From contig CP064997.1 in assembly GCA_016700055.1 (NCBI GenBank), forward strand, positions 1 to 64,000: a stretch of 64,000 nucleotides of DNA. The letters are read 5' to 3'. Positions 36,528 through 44,583 of the stretch are shown piece after piece. This DNA is from Actinomycetota bacterium (GTDB lineage Bacteria > Actinomycetota > Acidimicrobiia > Acidimicrobiales > Ilumatobacteraceae). The position numbers were made by a program, and so were the translations under genes. Within the stretch, counting starts at the first letter, position 1. Each line of letters begins with the position of its first letter. The notes under the pieces were generated by a model, which did not search any database, had not been told where the DNA came from, and saw nothing but the letters and a program-made list of their open reading frames with translations.

Positions 36528-36770
36528 ACCCCCGCCGCCCACAAGTTGCCGGCGGATCGGCCGACGATGCGCCGCGGGGGAGGGCAGGGCAATCGGGAAG
36601 CCCTGATTCGGTGCACCACGGTCAGTGAATTGGTTGTCTGGGGTCAGTCTCGATCTGGCGACCGGACGGCCCCATCCGCGCCGGGCGGCGCAGTCGGGTA
36701 TTGCACTCCGCGCGCTCGGCCACGATGCTTGAGCGTGCTCTCACCAACCACTCCGGCGGACCGCCGGCGG
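36528..36770. other. intergenic control region between divergent genes
   Basis: Together with the palindrome, this is the 315-bp gap between the secreted-protein gene and the second LuxR gene, long for this dense window. No open frame with good coding character, RNA gene or transposon relic was recognised. It presumably holds the promoters of both divergent genes. Confidence 0.5.
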
Positions 36771-36808
36771 GAGTGGAGTCGTAGATGAGGGAGTGGAGTC
36801 GTAGATGA
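36771..36808 (+). repeat. 20-bp tandem duplication creating a leader peptide
   Basis: GAGTGGAGTCGTAGATGAGG (36771-36790) is followed by an 18-bp exact second copy. The first copy's ATG (36785) opens a seven-codon frame, MREWSRR, whose TGA (36806-36808) overlaps the regulator start ATG (36805) as ATGA. Confidence 0.7.
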
Positions 36809-37554
36809 GTGGTACCGGCACGGGTCGTGGGCAGGCCTTCGACGAAGACCCGGCCGAGCGCGCCGCTACCGACGATGCGGCCCTGCCGCACGTAGACGCG
36901 ACGGTCACCGCCGTGGCGGAGATCCTGGCGTTCAGCAAGGAGCCCGCAGTCGTCGTCGACCGCGCGCTCGAGGTGCGGTGGGCCAACACCGCCTTCTGGG
37001 CACTGCCCTGGCTGGACGCCGCAAGTGGTCCGCTCGCGCTCAGCTCCGTTCTGCCGTCGCCGCTTTTCGGCCAACTGCTCCGCCGGGTCAGGGCGGTGAT
37101 CGCCGGCGAGCAGGTGGCCCACGACCTCGACCTCGACCTCACGTCGACCCCGTATCACGGCGGTGAGGTGGTCGTGCACCTCACGCCGCTCCCTTCGCCC
37201 GCGCACTACGTGGTGTGCCAGGTCGCCAGCGCGAGCCACGACGCCGACGGGGCGATGCGGGCAGGGCGACTCGAGGCGACGCTGCGGCGCATCCGCGAAG
37301 AGCTCGGCTCGCTGCCGTTCGCCTTCGAAAGCGGCGACGAAGCTGCTGGCGACGAGGCCGCGCATCACCTGCCGGCGACGATGAGCCGGCGCAGCCGCGA
37401 GGTGGCTGGGCTGCTGATCGCCGGACACAGCGTGGATGCAATCGCGGCCGAACTGGGCTTGAGCCCGCACACGGTGCACAACCACGTGAAGGCGGCGTTC
37501 CGCCAGCTAGGCGTGCACTCCGTGGCCGAGCTGATGGGCAAGTACCGGCCCTGA
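36805..37554 (+). CDS. PAS/LuxR-type regulator B
   Basis: A 249-residue regulator. A degenerate PAS-like region (about 35-140, 'EPAVVVDRALEVRWANTAFW') precedes a LuxR HTH ('MSRRSREVAGLLIAGHSVDA', then 'PHTVHNHVKAAFRQLGVHSV'). The ending 'GVHSVAELMGKYRP' echoes 'GVHSQAELIAKCRS' in the regulator at 32902, so the two are probably paralogues. ATG 36805 was chosen because it overlaps the stop of the seven-codon leader frame. It may control the divergent secreted-protein gene. Confidence 0.85.
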   Translation: MSGTGTGRGQAFDEDPAERAATDDAALPHVDATVTAVAEILAFSKEPAVVVDRALEVRWANTAFWALPWLDAASGPLALSSVLPSPLFGQLLRRVRAVIAGEQVAHDLDLDLTSTPYHGGEVVVHLTPLPSPAHYVVCQVASASHDADGAMRAGRLEATLRRIREELGSLPFAFESGDEAAGDEAAHHLPATMSRRSREVAGLLIAGHSVDAIAAELGLSPHTVHNHVKAAFRQLGVHSVAELMGKYRP

Positions 37555-37582
37555 CGCGCCACAGCGACCAGCCGGTTTCGGG

Positions 37583-38182
37583 TCAACGCACCCCGAGCGG
37601 GCGGAACTGCACGCTGATCCGCGGACCGACGACGCGGGAGGTCTTCGGCACCGCGTGCTGCCAGGTTCGCTGGCACGATCCGCCCATCACCACCAGGTCG
37701 CCGTGGGACACGCGCAGCGCGATCGACGCCCCGCCGTCCACCGGGCGGAGGGCGAGCTTGCGCTCGGCCCCGAGGGAGACGATGGCAACGACGGTGTCGT
37801 GCAGCCTGGCCCGCCCGATGGTGTCACCGTGCCAGGCGACGCTGTCGCGCCCGTCGCGGTAGTAGCAGAGCCCGGTCGTGACGAGCGCTTCGCCGAGCGC
37901 GGGGGAGTAGCGCTCGTTCAACTGCTCGCGCCACTGCACCAGCGCGGGATCGGGCAGCGGCTCACCCTCGTCGTAGAACCGCACGAGGCGCGGCACGTCG
38001 ACGACGCGGTCGTACATCGACCGGCGCTGCGCCTGCCAAGGCACCGCGTCGACCAGTCTGCAGAAGACGTCGTCGGCCTCCGGGCCGGCGAAGCCGCGAG
38101 CGACGTCTACCCAGGCACCCGCGGACAGCTCGCGTCGTTCGACATCGGCGGCGGTGAGGAGGAGGGCGGGCTGGAACGCCAT
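37583..38182 (-). CDS. AlkB-like 2-oxoglutarate/Fe(II) dioxygenase
   Basis: A 199-residue AlkB-family enzyme, expected to remove alkyl groups from DNA or RNA bases oxidatively. Iron ligands are H118-x-D120 ('WHGDT') and H176 ('WQHAVPK'). 2-Oxoglutarate arginines are R188 and R194 ('RISVQFR'). The N-terminal substrate lid is present. A LexA box overlaps its promoter (38198-38211), so it is likely SOS-inducible. The transcript appears leaderless or nearly so. Confidence 0.9.
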   Translation of the reverse strand: MAFQPALLLTAADVERRELSAGAWVDVARGFAGPEADDVFCRLVDAVPWQAQRRSMYDRVVDVPRLVRFYDEGEPLPDPALVQWREQLNERYSPALGEALVTTGLCYYRDGRDSVAWHGDTIGRARLHDTVVAIVSLGAERKLALRPVDGGASIALRVSHGDLVVMGGSCQRTWQHAVPKTSRVVGPRISVQFRPLGVR

Positions 38183-38197
38183 CGGGGGCAGTCTACA

Positions 38198-38211
38198 CGA
38201 ACAACTGTTCG
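38198..38211 (-). promoter_or_regulatory. LexA (SOS) box of the alkB-like gene
   Basis: CGAAC-AACT-GTTCG fits the actinobacterial LexA consensus CGAAC-N4-GTTCG with both half-sites exact. It abuts a minus-strand -10-like TAGACT (38195-38190), 8 bp from the ATG at 38182, so bound LexA would block RNA polymerase. Confidence 0.8.
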
Positions 38212-38250
38212 CAGGTCATCCGGCGATATCAATAACTGACATAACGATGA

Positions 38251-38598
38251 TTATGGGCGCACCGTGCGCTCACGGAGCGGCCTGGCCGCGGCGAGCAGCC
38301 ACTCCAGCGCCTCTTGCAGGTCGGCCACCGTCGGCCGCTTCAGCGCTTCCAGATCGGCCTGCACGTCGTCGACGGCGCAGGCCAGCACGTACAGGTCGTC
38401 GTGCAGCGCGTCGAGCTCGGCCCGCGCGACGATCAGCTCGTCCTCGCCGAGCTGCAACTCGTCGGCCCGCTGGCGACCGACCCAGTGCCACTGCCGGCAC
38501 CTGGCCGAGCAGAACTCGCGCGGGCGCCCCGGCCCGGTGCGCTCGGGCAGCACTCGCCTGCACCACCGGCACCGAGCCGTCGGCGCTGATTTCGTCAT
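38251..38598 (-). CDS. small zinc-finger/coiled-coil protein
   Basis: A 115-residue protein. The N-terminal half has CxxC and CxxxC pairs ('CRWCRRVL', 'REFCSARCRQWHW') that can bind one zinc. The second half is a charged amphipathic helix, 'ELIVARAELDALHDDLYVLA'. It resembles small zinc-finger proteins in actinobacteria; the target is unknown. It lies between the alkB-like gene and rpiR, all on the minus strand. Confidence 0.65.
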   Translation of the reverse strand: MTKSAPTARCRWCRRVLPERTGPGRPREFCSARCRQWHWVGRQRADELQLGEDELIVARAELDALHDDLYVLACAVDDVQADLEALKRPTVADLQEALEWLLAAARPLRERTVRP

Positions 38599-38610
38599 GA
38601 CGCAATTCTG

Positions 38611-39456
38611 TCAGTCACCGGGCTCCAGGGCGTGGACCGCGCGCCATTCCGCTTCGGCACGGTCGAGGCGCTGCGTGGCAGACGCGCGCAGCTCGGCGGC
38701 GACGAACGCGACGAGCAGGTTGCCGAGGGCCAACGTGCCGACATGGCTGTCGAAGGGGCCCGCTCCCCCGGCCGCCACCACGAAGGTGAGCTGCGCGACC
38801 TCCGCCAACGGCGACAACCTGCTGTCGGTGAGCGCGATCACCTCTGCCCCTGCGCTCGCCGCGCGGCGGGCAGCCTGCACCACCCAGCGGTCGTAGCGGC
38901 GCAGGTCGAGCGCGACTACGAGATCTGCATCCCTCAGCTCGGCGATGCGCCCGTATACGTGCACTTCGTTGCCGTCCAGCAGCTCGACGCCTCTGCGCAA
39001 CGCCGAGAGGTCGAGCGCGAGCTGCAGCCCGATCCCCCGCGAAGCGTCCCCGCTCAAGACGAGCACGTCGCGCGACAAGTCGGCGAGCAGCGAGCCGGCG
39101 CGGCGCACGTCGGCATCGCCGGCGCCGGTGAGCGTCGCTTGGACGTTGTCGAGCTCGAGCGCCAGATGCTGCGCGGGCAGGTCGCCCTTGGCCGGCTGGC
39201 GAATGCGTTCCACCGCGGGGCGCAGTTGGCGCGCCAGCTCGCTCTGCACCGCGGCCTGCAGGGCGCTGAACCCGTCGAAGCCGAGCTTGCCGGCGAGGCG
39301 GAGCACCGTCGCCGCCCCCGACGAAGCCGCGGCCGCCAGCTCGGCCACCGTTCCGAAGGCGACGATCTGAGGGTCGGCCAGGACGACCTCGGCCACCCGC
39401 CGCTCGGACCGGGTCAAGGAAGCGGCGGCGTCGGCAATGCGCTGGTCGACGTTCAC
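38611..39456 (-). CDS. RpiR-family transcriptional regulator
   Basis: A 281-residue regulator from GTG 39456. The RpiR HTH is at residues 1-75 ('DQRIADAAASLTRSERRVAE', 'SSGAATVLRLAGKLGFDGFS'). A SIS sugar-phosphate-binding fold follows (about 115-260). It is divergent from the oxygenase/aldolase-type pair, with an inverted repeat in the intergenic region. The effector may be a phosphorylated or amino-acid-derived metabolite. Confidence 0.88.
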   Translation of the reverse strand: MNVDQRIADAAASLTRSERRVAEVVLADPQIVAFGTVAELAAAASSGAATVLRLAGKLGFDGFSALQAAVQSELARQLRPAVERIRQPAKGDLPAQHLALELDNVQATLTGAGDADVRRAGSLLADLSRDVLVLSGDASRGIGLQLALDLSALRRGVELLDGNEVHVYGRIAELRDADLVVALDLRRYDRWVVQAARRAASAGAEVIALTDSRLSPLAEVAQLTFVVAAGGAGPFDSHVGTLALGNLLVAFVAAELRASATQRLDRAEAEWRAVHALEPGD

Positions 39457-39498
39457 GCTCCCCCAAGGTAACGCGCACTCCACAACTCGGCGTTTCCG

Positions 39499-39526
39499 GA
39501 TCATCTGTTCCAGATTTGGTATGATC
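39499..39526. promoter_or_regulatory. inverted repeat over a -10 element, candidate RpiR operator
   Basis: GATCAT (39499-39504) and ATGATC (39521-39526) face each other across 16 bp, and TATGAT (39520-39525) fits a -10 for the plus-strand oxygenase gene 37 bp further on. The position suits a repressor or activator site for the divergent RpiR protein. Confidence 0.45.
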
Positions 39527-39562
39527 AGGGAGAGCTGCTCCATCCCCTCGGAGGTTCCCGCA

Positions 39563-41101
39563 GTGACCGCAACGATGCACCCCTCTTCACTCGACGACCG
39601 CGACACCTCGGTGTACGGAGGGGTCGACGCGATCGCGCCGGTCGTGACGGCGAGCGGACCACTCCCCGATGCCGACGCGTTCTTCGTGGTCCCCGACGGC
39701 GCGTCCATGGACGCGGTGTTAGATCGGGTGCGCGTCGGCGCTCGGGTCACGCTGATGCTGCCCGCGAACACCTCCTCGGCCACGGCCAGCGAGCTCTCCT
39801 CGCTCGGGATCAGGCTCGGCGGCGCGGTGCAGCACCCCCACCCCGCGAACCCGCTCGTCGCCTGCACCGACACCCACCTCAACGGGCGCGGGCCCCTCGC
39901 CGGCCTGCAGCTGACGGTGGCCGCGGCCACCTCTTTAGAAGGCGCCGGCGAGGTCCTCGCCACCGACGACGACGAGCGGGTCGTGGTTTGCCAGCTCGCG
40001 CTCGGCGCCGGCACGCTGATCGTCGTCGGCAGCAGCGAGCCGCTCACCGAGCGCCTCTTCGCGTCGCGCGACAACGTCGCGTTCCTCACCTGGGCGGCCA
40101 CTCGGTCGATCGATCGCGAGCTTGCGAGCCGCCTGGCCGCCAGTCGCGCCGCCGATCGCACTCACGCGCAAGCCCCGTCGCTCGACGCCGGCGCGATGGC
40201 TCCGTGGCCCACTCCACTCCCCCAGCTCGGCGACCCGGCCTTCATCCGCGCCGCCGGCCATGCGCGCCGGCTGCTCCCCGCGCACGTGCACGACGCGTTG
40301 GTCGACTTCGTCGACTCCGCGCCGACTGCCGGAGCGCTGCTGCTGCGGGGCATGCCCGTCGGCGACCTGCCGCCCACACCGCCCACCCCGACCACCCCCA
40401 CGGGCAAGGACAACGTCTCGGAGATGTCCTTGCTCACAGTCGGCCGCGCCCTCGGTCAGCCGATCGGGTATCTGCCCGAGCACGGCGGCGACCTGGTGCA
40501 GAACATCGTGCCGATGGCGTCCGCGGCGGCCCGCCAGACGTCCACCTCGTCGAAGGTGGAGCTGATGTACCACACCGAGGCTGCGTTCCATCCGCACCGC
40601 CCGCGGTACCTGTTGCTGATCTGCCTGCGTGGTGACCCCGCGGCGGCGACCACGCTCTCGTCCATCCACGAGGTCGTGACGCAGCTCCCCCTCGAGGTGC
40701 GGGCGGTGCTCAGCGAGCCTCGGTTCCGCACCGCAGCCGACGAGAGCTATGTCGGCGGTAGGCCGACACGCCTCGGCCTGCCGATGCCCGTGCTGAGCGG
40801 CGCCTGGGATCGCCCGTCGATGGTGTTCGACGCCGATCTGATGGTCGGCATCGACGAAGAGGCCGAGGACGCGCTCCACTACCTCGCCGACGCGACCGCC
40901 CGCTGTCACACGGCGGTGGTGCTCGAAGCCGGCGACCTGCTGGTGGTCGACAACTCGATCGCGGTGCACGGCCGCTCTCCGTTCGAACCTCGCTTCGACG
41001 GCACCGACCGCTGGCTGCAGCGCACGTTCGTCGTGTGCGATCTCGCGGCCAGCAGCGGCCAGCGGGTCGGGCGCGTGGTGACCACGGAGTTCATGGCCTG
41101 A
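39563..41101 (+). CDS. TauD/clavaminate-synthase-like 2OG oxygenase with N-terminal extension
   Basis: A 512-residue protein. The C-terminal part is a Fe(II)/2-oxoglutarate oxygenase with H-T-E ('MYHTEAAFHPH', near 336) and distal His in 'AVHGRSPFEPRFDG' (near 468), plus Arg in 'WLQRTF'. This resembles TfdA/TauD and amino-acid hydroxylases such as asparagine oxygenase. The first 200 or so residues, including an Ala-rich stretch, match no domain I recognise. GTG 39563 is preceded by CGGAGG. The adjacent aldolase-type gene suggests hydroxylated amino acids as substrates. Confidence 0.82.
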   Translation: MTATMHPSSLDDRDTSVYGGVDAIAPVVTASGPLPDADAFFVVPDGASMDAVLDRVRVGARVTLMLPANTSSATASELSSLGIRLGGAVQHPHPANPLVACTDTHLNGRGPLAGLQLTVAAATSLEGAGEVLATDDDERVVVCQLALGAGTLIVVGSSEPLTERLFASRDNVAFLTWAATRSIDRELASRLAASRAADRTHAQAPSLDAGAMAPWPTPLPQLGDPAFIRAAGHARRLLPAHVHDALVDFVDSAPTAGALLLRGMPVGDLPPTPPTPTTPTGKDNVSEMSLLTVGRALGQPIGYLPEHGGDLVQNIVPMASAAARQTSTSSKVELMYHTEAAFHPHRPRYLLLICLRGDPAAATTLSSIHEVVTQLPLEVRAVLSEPRFRTAADESYVGGRPTRLGLPMPVLSGAWDRPSMVFDADLMVGIDEEAEDALHYLADATARCHTAVVLEAGDLLVVDNSIAVHGRSPFEPRFDGTDRWLQRTFVVCDLAASSGQRVGRVVTTEFMA

Positions 41102-41124
41102 TCCGCCGAGGGCAGACTGTCGGC

Positions 41125-42222
41125 GTGTCCTTACCGAGCGAAGACATCGCCCACCTGAACCTGCCCGCACCTCCCGTGCGCGGCTTCGCGAGCGACAACA
41201 GCGCCGGCGCTCATCCGGCGGTGCTCGCCGCGGTCGCCGCGGCGAACGAGGGCCATGCGCTGGCTTACGGCGAGGACGCTTGGACGGCAGAGTGCGAGGC
41301 CCGCTTCCGCGAGCTGTTCGGCGCCGGTTCGCGAGCCTTCCTCGTGTGGAGCGGCACCGGCGCCAACGTGATGGCGCTCGCGACCACGCTCGGGCCCGCC
41401 GAAGCTGTGGTTTGCGCGGCGAGCGCGCACATCAACGTCGACGAGACCGGTGCTCCCGAAAGAGCGCTCGGCGCGAAGCTGATCGACCTGCCGTGCCCCG
41501 ACGGCAAGCTCGTACCGGCACAGCTCGAAGAGCTCGCCCACCTGCAGGGCAACCCCCACCACGCGCAGCCCGGGGTGCTGTCGATCACGCAGTGCACCGA
41601 GCTCGGCACCGTGTACAGCGCAGCAGAGATAGCGGCGCTGTGTGAGACGGCGCACAGCATGGGCATGCGCGTCCACCTCGACGGAGCCCGCATCGCGAAC
41701 GCCACCGCGGCCCTCGGCGGCACGGTCGAGGCGTTGCGCAGCTTCACCGTCGACGCCGGAGTCGACGTGCTGTCGTTCGGCGGCACGAAGAACGGGCTGC
41801 TGTACGGCGAGGCGGTGGTCTACCTCGACTCCCAGCTGGCCCGCTCCGCGCCGTTCGTGCGCAAGCAGGTGACCCAGCTCCCGTCGAAGATGCGCTTCGT
41901 CGCGGCCCAGTTGAACGCGCTGCTCGACGACGGGTTGTGGCTGCACAACGCAGCTCACGCGAACGAGATGTGCCGCCGCCTGCACGATCGCGTCCAGTCG
42001 GTGGACGGCGTCGAGCTGGGCGGGGCCCCTGCGGCGAACAGCGTGTACCCGGTGCTCCCCGCCGATCGGATCGCCGCCTTGCAGGAGTGGTCGTTCTTCT
42101 ACGACTGGGATGTGGCGCTTCACCAGGTGCGTTGGATGACGGCCTGGGACACGACCGACGACGACGTAGAGAGGTTCACGGCCGGCGTCCGCGCGGCGCT
42201 CGGCGCCTCCCCGAGCGGATAA
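41125..42222 (+). CDS. threonine-aldolase-type PLP enzyme
   Basis: A 365-residue beta-eliminating-lyase/threonine-aldolase family enzyme. The PLP lysine is K in 'VLSFGGTKNGLLYGEAVV' near residue 222, and 'RVHLDGARIANA' holds the cofactor Asp. Relatives split beta-hydroxy amino acids such as threonine into glycine plus aldehyde. GTG 41125 starts 23 bp after the oxygenase stop. Oxygenase plus aldolase under RpiR suggests catabolism of a hydroxylated amino acid; alternatives include a lyase on other beta-substituted amino acids. Confidence 0.85.
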   Translation: MSLPSEDIAHLNLPAPPVRGFASDNSAGAHPAVLAAVAAANEGHALAYGEDAWTAECEARFRELFGAGSRAFLVWSGTGANVMALATTLGPAEAVVCAASAHINVDETGAPERALGAKLIDLPCPDGKLVPAQLEELAHLQGNPHHAQPGVLSITQCTELGTVYSAAEIAALCETAHSMGMRVHLDGARIANATAALGGTVEALRSFTVDAGVDVLSFGGTKNGLLYGEAVVYLDSQLARSAPFVRKQVTQLPSKMRFVAAQLNALLDDGLWLHNAAHANEMCRRLHDRVQSVDGVELGGAPAANSVYPVLPADRIAALQEWSFFYDWDVALHQVRWMTAWDTTDDDVERFTAGVRAALGASPSG

Positions 42223-42243
42223 GTGAACGATCGCTCAGTTTGC

Positions 42244-42249
42244 TATGTT
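42244..42249 (+). promoter_or_regulatory. possible -10 element of whiB
   Basis: TATGTT is about 70 bp upstream of the whiB ATG, in a 97-bp intergenic gap. No good -35 hexamer lies at the usual distance, so this is a weak assignment; an alternative-sigma or activator-dependent promoter is possible. Confidence 0.3.
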
Positions 42250-42319
42250 GAGCCTCTGGCTGCCCTTGGGGGGAGGCCAGGAGCAGCTTGCGGTCAACGC
42301 ATCGGACTTAGGGGGTTCC

Positions 42320-42622
42320 ATGACAGCGGTCGAGATCCTCGTCAGGCGTGAGGTCACCGACGACTCGTGGATGAATACCGCGGCATGTAAGGGGCTGACC
42401 CACCTGTACTTCCCGTCGCCTGCCGAGCGCCCCCAGGCCAGGGAGCGTCGCGAGGCGATGGCGCGGACGGTGTGTGGCGAGTGCAACGTGCAGCCGACGT
42501 GTCGCGAGTTCGCGCGGCTGAACCACGAGTACGGGCTCTGGGGAGGCGAGAGCGAAGACGAGCGCCACGAGGCCGGCTTCCGCCTGATCGCCCCGATCGG
42601 GGTACGCGCCCGGGCCAGCTAG
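42320..42622 (+). CDS. WhiB-family iron-sulfur regulator
   Basis: A 100-residue WhiB-like protein. The four cluster cysteines C23, C52, C55 and C61 ('AACKG', 'CGECNVQPTC') and the turn 'YGLWGGESEDER' with following basic residues identify the family. Wbl proteins bind the sigma factor and promoters in actinobacteria and respond to redox or NO. ATG 42320 is preferred over an upstream ATG at 42245, which has no family sequence. Which WhiB subtype it is cannot be told. Confidence 0.93.
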   Translation: MTAVEILVRREVTDDSWMNTAACKGLTHLYFPSPAERPQARERREAMARTVCGECNVQPTCREFARLNHEYGLWGGESEDERHEAGFRLIAPIGVRARAS

Positions 42623-42634
42623 CGTCGGGCGACG

Positions 42635-43687
42635 ATGCCCGACACCGGCGCGCACCTTGCCGCCTTGCACGCGGCATGGGATGCGTTCGGCGATCCCCGC
42701 TCGGTCACTGCGATCACCGAGGCGAGTCCGAAGGTCTCCACGAACGAGGTCTACCGCCTGGCACTCGACGACGGCTCGCGGGTGTACGGCAAGGTGTCCT
42801 CGTACGGCTCGTACTTCCTCTTCGCCGAGGACCACGACCGCCTCTTCCGCTGCACCGAGCTGCTGCAAGGCACCCGCTTCGCCGGGTTCCTGGCGCCGGT
42901 GCTCGGCCATGGCGAGCGTCCCTACACCTGGTACGACGGTCGACTGTGGGTGGCCTTCTACGACGAAGTGGCCCAGGGCCGGCGGCTGCCGGCGACGCTC
43001 GACGACGCGCAGGTGGAGCAGCTCGGGCGTGAGATCGCGGACTTCCACCGCGTGTGCAGCGACATCGCGCCGGCACTGCCACCGACGTCGAACTCGGTGA
43101 AGTCCGATGCCGTGCACCTGCTCGACCTGCTCTCCAGCCCGTTCGCACCCCGCAACTACGGGATGCCCGCCGAGCAGATCGGCGTGCTCTGGCGCCACAC
43201 CCACGAGCTCTTGCTGCGGCTCGAAGCACTCCGCTACGACGCCTGGCCGCGCATCCCGATCCTCGTCGACTGGAACCTCGGCAACTTCTCGGTGGTCGAC
43301 CAGCCCGACGGGTCGTTTCGTCTGTTCACCCGCTGGGACTACGACTGGTTCCGACTGGAGACCCGGCTGCACGACTTCTACTTCCTCTCCCGGGTGTCGA
43401 GCGCCACCGGCGACCGCACCTCGTGGACGTACTCGCCGCACACCCTCGTCGAGCCCCGCTTCGCACGGTTCGTGCGCTGCTACCACGAGGTGTTCCCGCT
43501 GACCGAGGCCGACATCGCCTTCCTGCCCGACGCCTATCTCTTCTTCGTCCTCAACTACGTCGTGCGTGAGGGGGCGCGCTTCTTCCGTCCCGATCTCTGC
43601 GAGCGGTTCAGGCGAGAAGCCGTGCGCGTGTACCTGCCCGCGCTCGCGAACCTCGACATCTCCCCCTTGCTGGCCGCGGTGCGCTGA
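42635..43687 (+). CDS. aminoglycoside-phosphotransferase/choline-kinase-like protein
   Basis: A 350-residue kinase-fold protein. 'ILVDWNLGNFSVVDQPDG' corresponds to the catalytic H-G-D-x2-x2-N loop with Asp and Asn, and 'RWDYDWFRLETRLHDF' to the metal-binding D region. The front part has a beta-lobe with 'YGKVSSYGSYFLF'. Substrate unknown: amino sugars, homoserine, choline or other small alcohols are candidates. It lies 12 bp after whiB and 1 bp before ribokinase, so it may act with a sugar-phosphate pathway. Confidence 0.75.
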   Translation: MPDTGAHLAALHAAWDAFGDPRSVTAITEASPKVSTNEVYRLALDDGSRVYGKVSSYGSYFLFAEDHDRLFRCTELLQGTRFAGFLAPVLGHGERPYTWYDGRLWVAFYDEVAQGRRLPATLDDAQVEQLGREIADFHRVCSDIAPALPPTSNSVKSDAVHLLDLLSSPFAPRNYGMPAEQIGVLWRHTHELLLRLEALRYDAWPRIPILVDWNLGNFSVVDQPDGSFRLFTRWDYDWFRLETRLHDFYFLSRVSSATGDRTSWTYSPHTLVEPRFARFVRCYHEVFPLTEADIAFLPDAYLFFVLNYVVREGARFFRPDLCERFRREAVRVYLPALANLDISPLLAAVR

Positions 43688-43688
43688 C

Positions 43689-44573
43689 GTGGGCCGCATC
43701 GACGTCTGCGTCGTCGGCAGCGCGAACCTCGATCTCGTCGCCCGCGCGACGCGCCTGCCCGGGCCCGGCGAGACCGTCGTCGGCTTCGACTTCGCGGAGC
43801 ACTTCGGCGGAAAGGGCCTGAACCAAGTCGTGGCCGCGGCGCGCGCGGGAGCACGCTGCGCGTTCATCGCCAGCGTAGGAGACGACGCCGCAGGCGCTGC
43901 GCTGCGCCAGGTGCTGCTGGACGACGGTGTCGACGACCGCGCGGTGCAGGTGGTCGACGCTGCGTCCGGCCGGGCGCTGATCGGCGTCGACGAGCAGGGC
44001 GAGAACTCGATCATCGTCGTGCCCGGTGCGAACGCGATGCTCGGCCGTGCGGCCATCGAGCGCGCGGCTTCGCTGCTCGAAGGAGCGCGTGTGGTCCTCG
44101 CCCAACTCGAGGTTCCGCTCGAGGCGGTGATCGCCGCGCTGACGCTCGCCCACGCTGCCGGTGCGACGACTGTGCTCAACCCGGCGCCCGCACAGGAGCT
44201 GCCGCCGGAGCTGCTCGCCGTGTGCGACATCGTCGTCCCGAACGAGCACGAGGCCGAGCTCGTGGGCGGAGTGGAGGCACTGCTCCGGTCGGGCGTGGCC
44301 ACCGTCGTCGTAACCGAAGGCAGGCGCGGGGCTCGCATCGTGACCGGCGGATCCTCCGATCGAGTCGACGCGTTCGCGGTGGACGCGGTCGACACCACGG
44401 GCGCCGGCGATGCCTTCTGCGGCGCGATGTGCGCGCACCTCGCCAAAGGGGCATCGCTCGTGGAAGCGGTTCACGCCGGAGCGGCCGCCGGAGCACTGGC
44501 GACGACCGTGCCCGGAGCGATCCCCTCGCTGCCGCGGGCTGCTGCGATCGAGGCACTGCTCGAGACCACGTAG
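43689..44573 (+). CDS. rbsK: ribokinase (PfkB family)
   Basis: A 294-residue PfkB-family sugar kinase. The N-terminal 'VVGSANLDLVARATRLPGPG' and 'GGKGLNQVVAAARAG' match ribokinase, and 'VDTTGAGDAFCGA' carries the anion hole and catalytic Asp. It would phosphorylate D-ribose, or possibly another sugar, at the 5-position. The start is GTG 43689, 1 bp past the preceding stop. It is paired with the phosphotransferase rather than with a ribose transporter. Confidence 0.9.
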   Translation: MGRIDVCVVGSANLDLVARATRLPGPGETVVGFDFAEHFGGKGLNQVVAAARAGARCAFIASVGDDAAGAALRQVLLDDGVDDRAVQVVDAASGRALIGVDEQGENSIIVVPGANAMLGRAAIERAASLLEGARVVLAQLEVPLEAVIAALTLAHAAGATTVLNPAPAQELPPELLAVCDIVVPNEHEAELVGGVEALLRSGVATVVVTEGRRGARIVTGGSSDRVDAFAVDAVDTTGAGDAFCGAMCAHLAKGASLVEAVHAGAAAGALATTVPGAIPSLPRAAAIEALLETT

Positions 44574-44583
44574 TCACGCTGCA

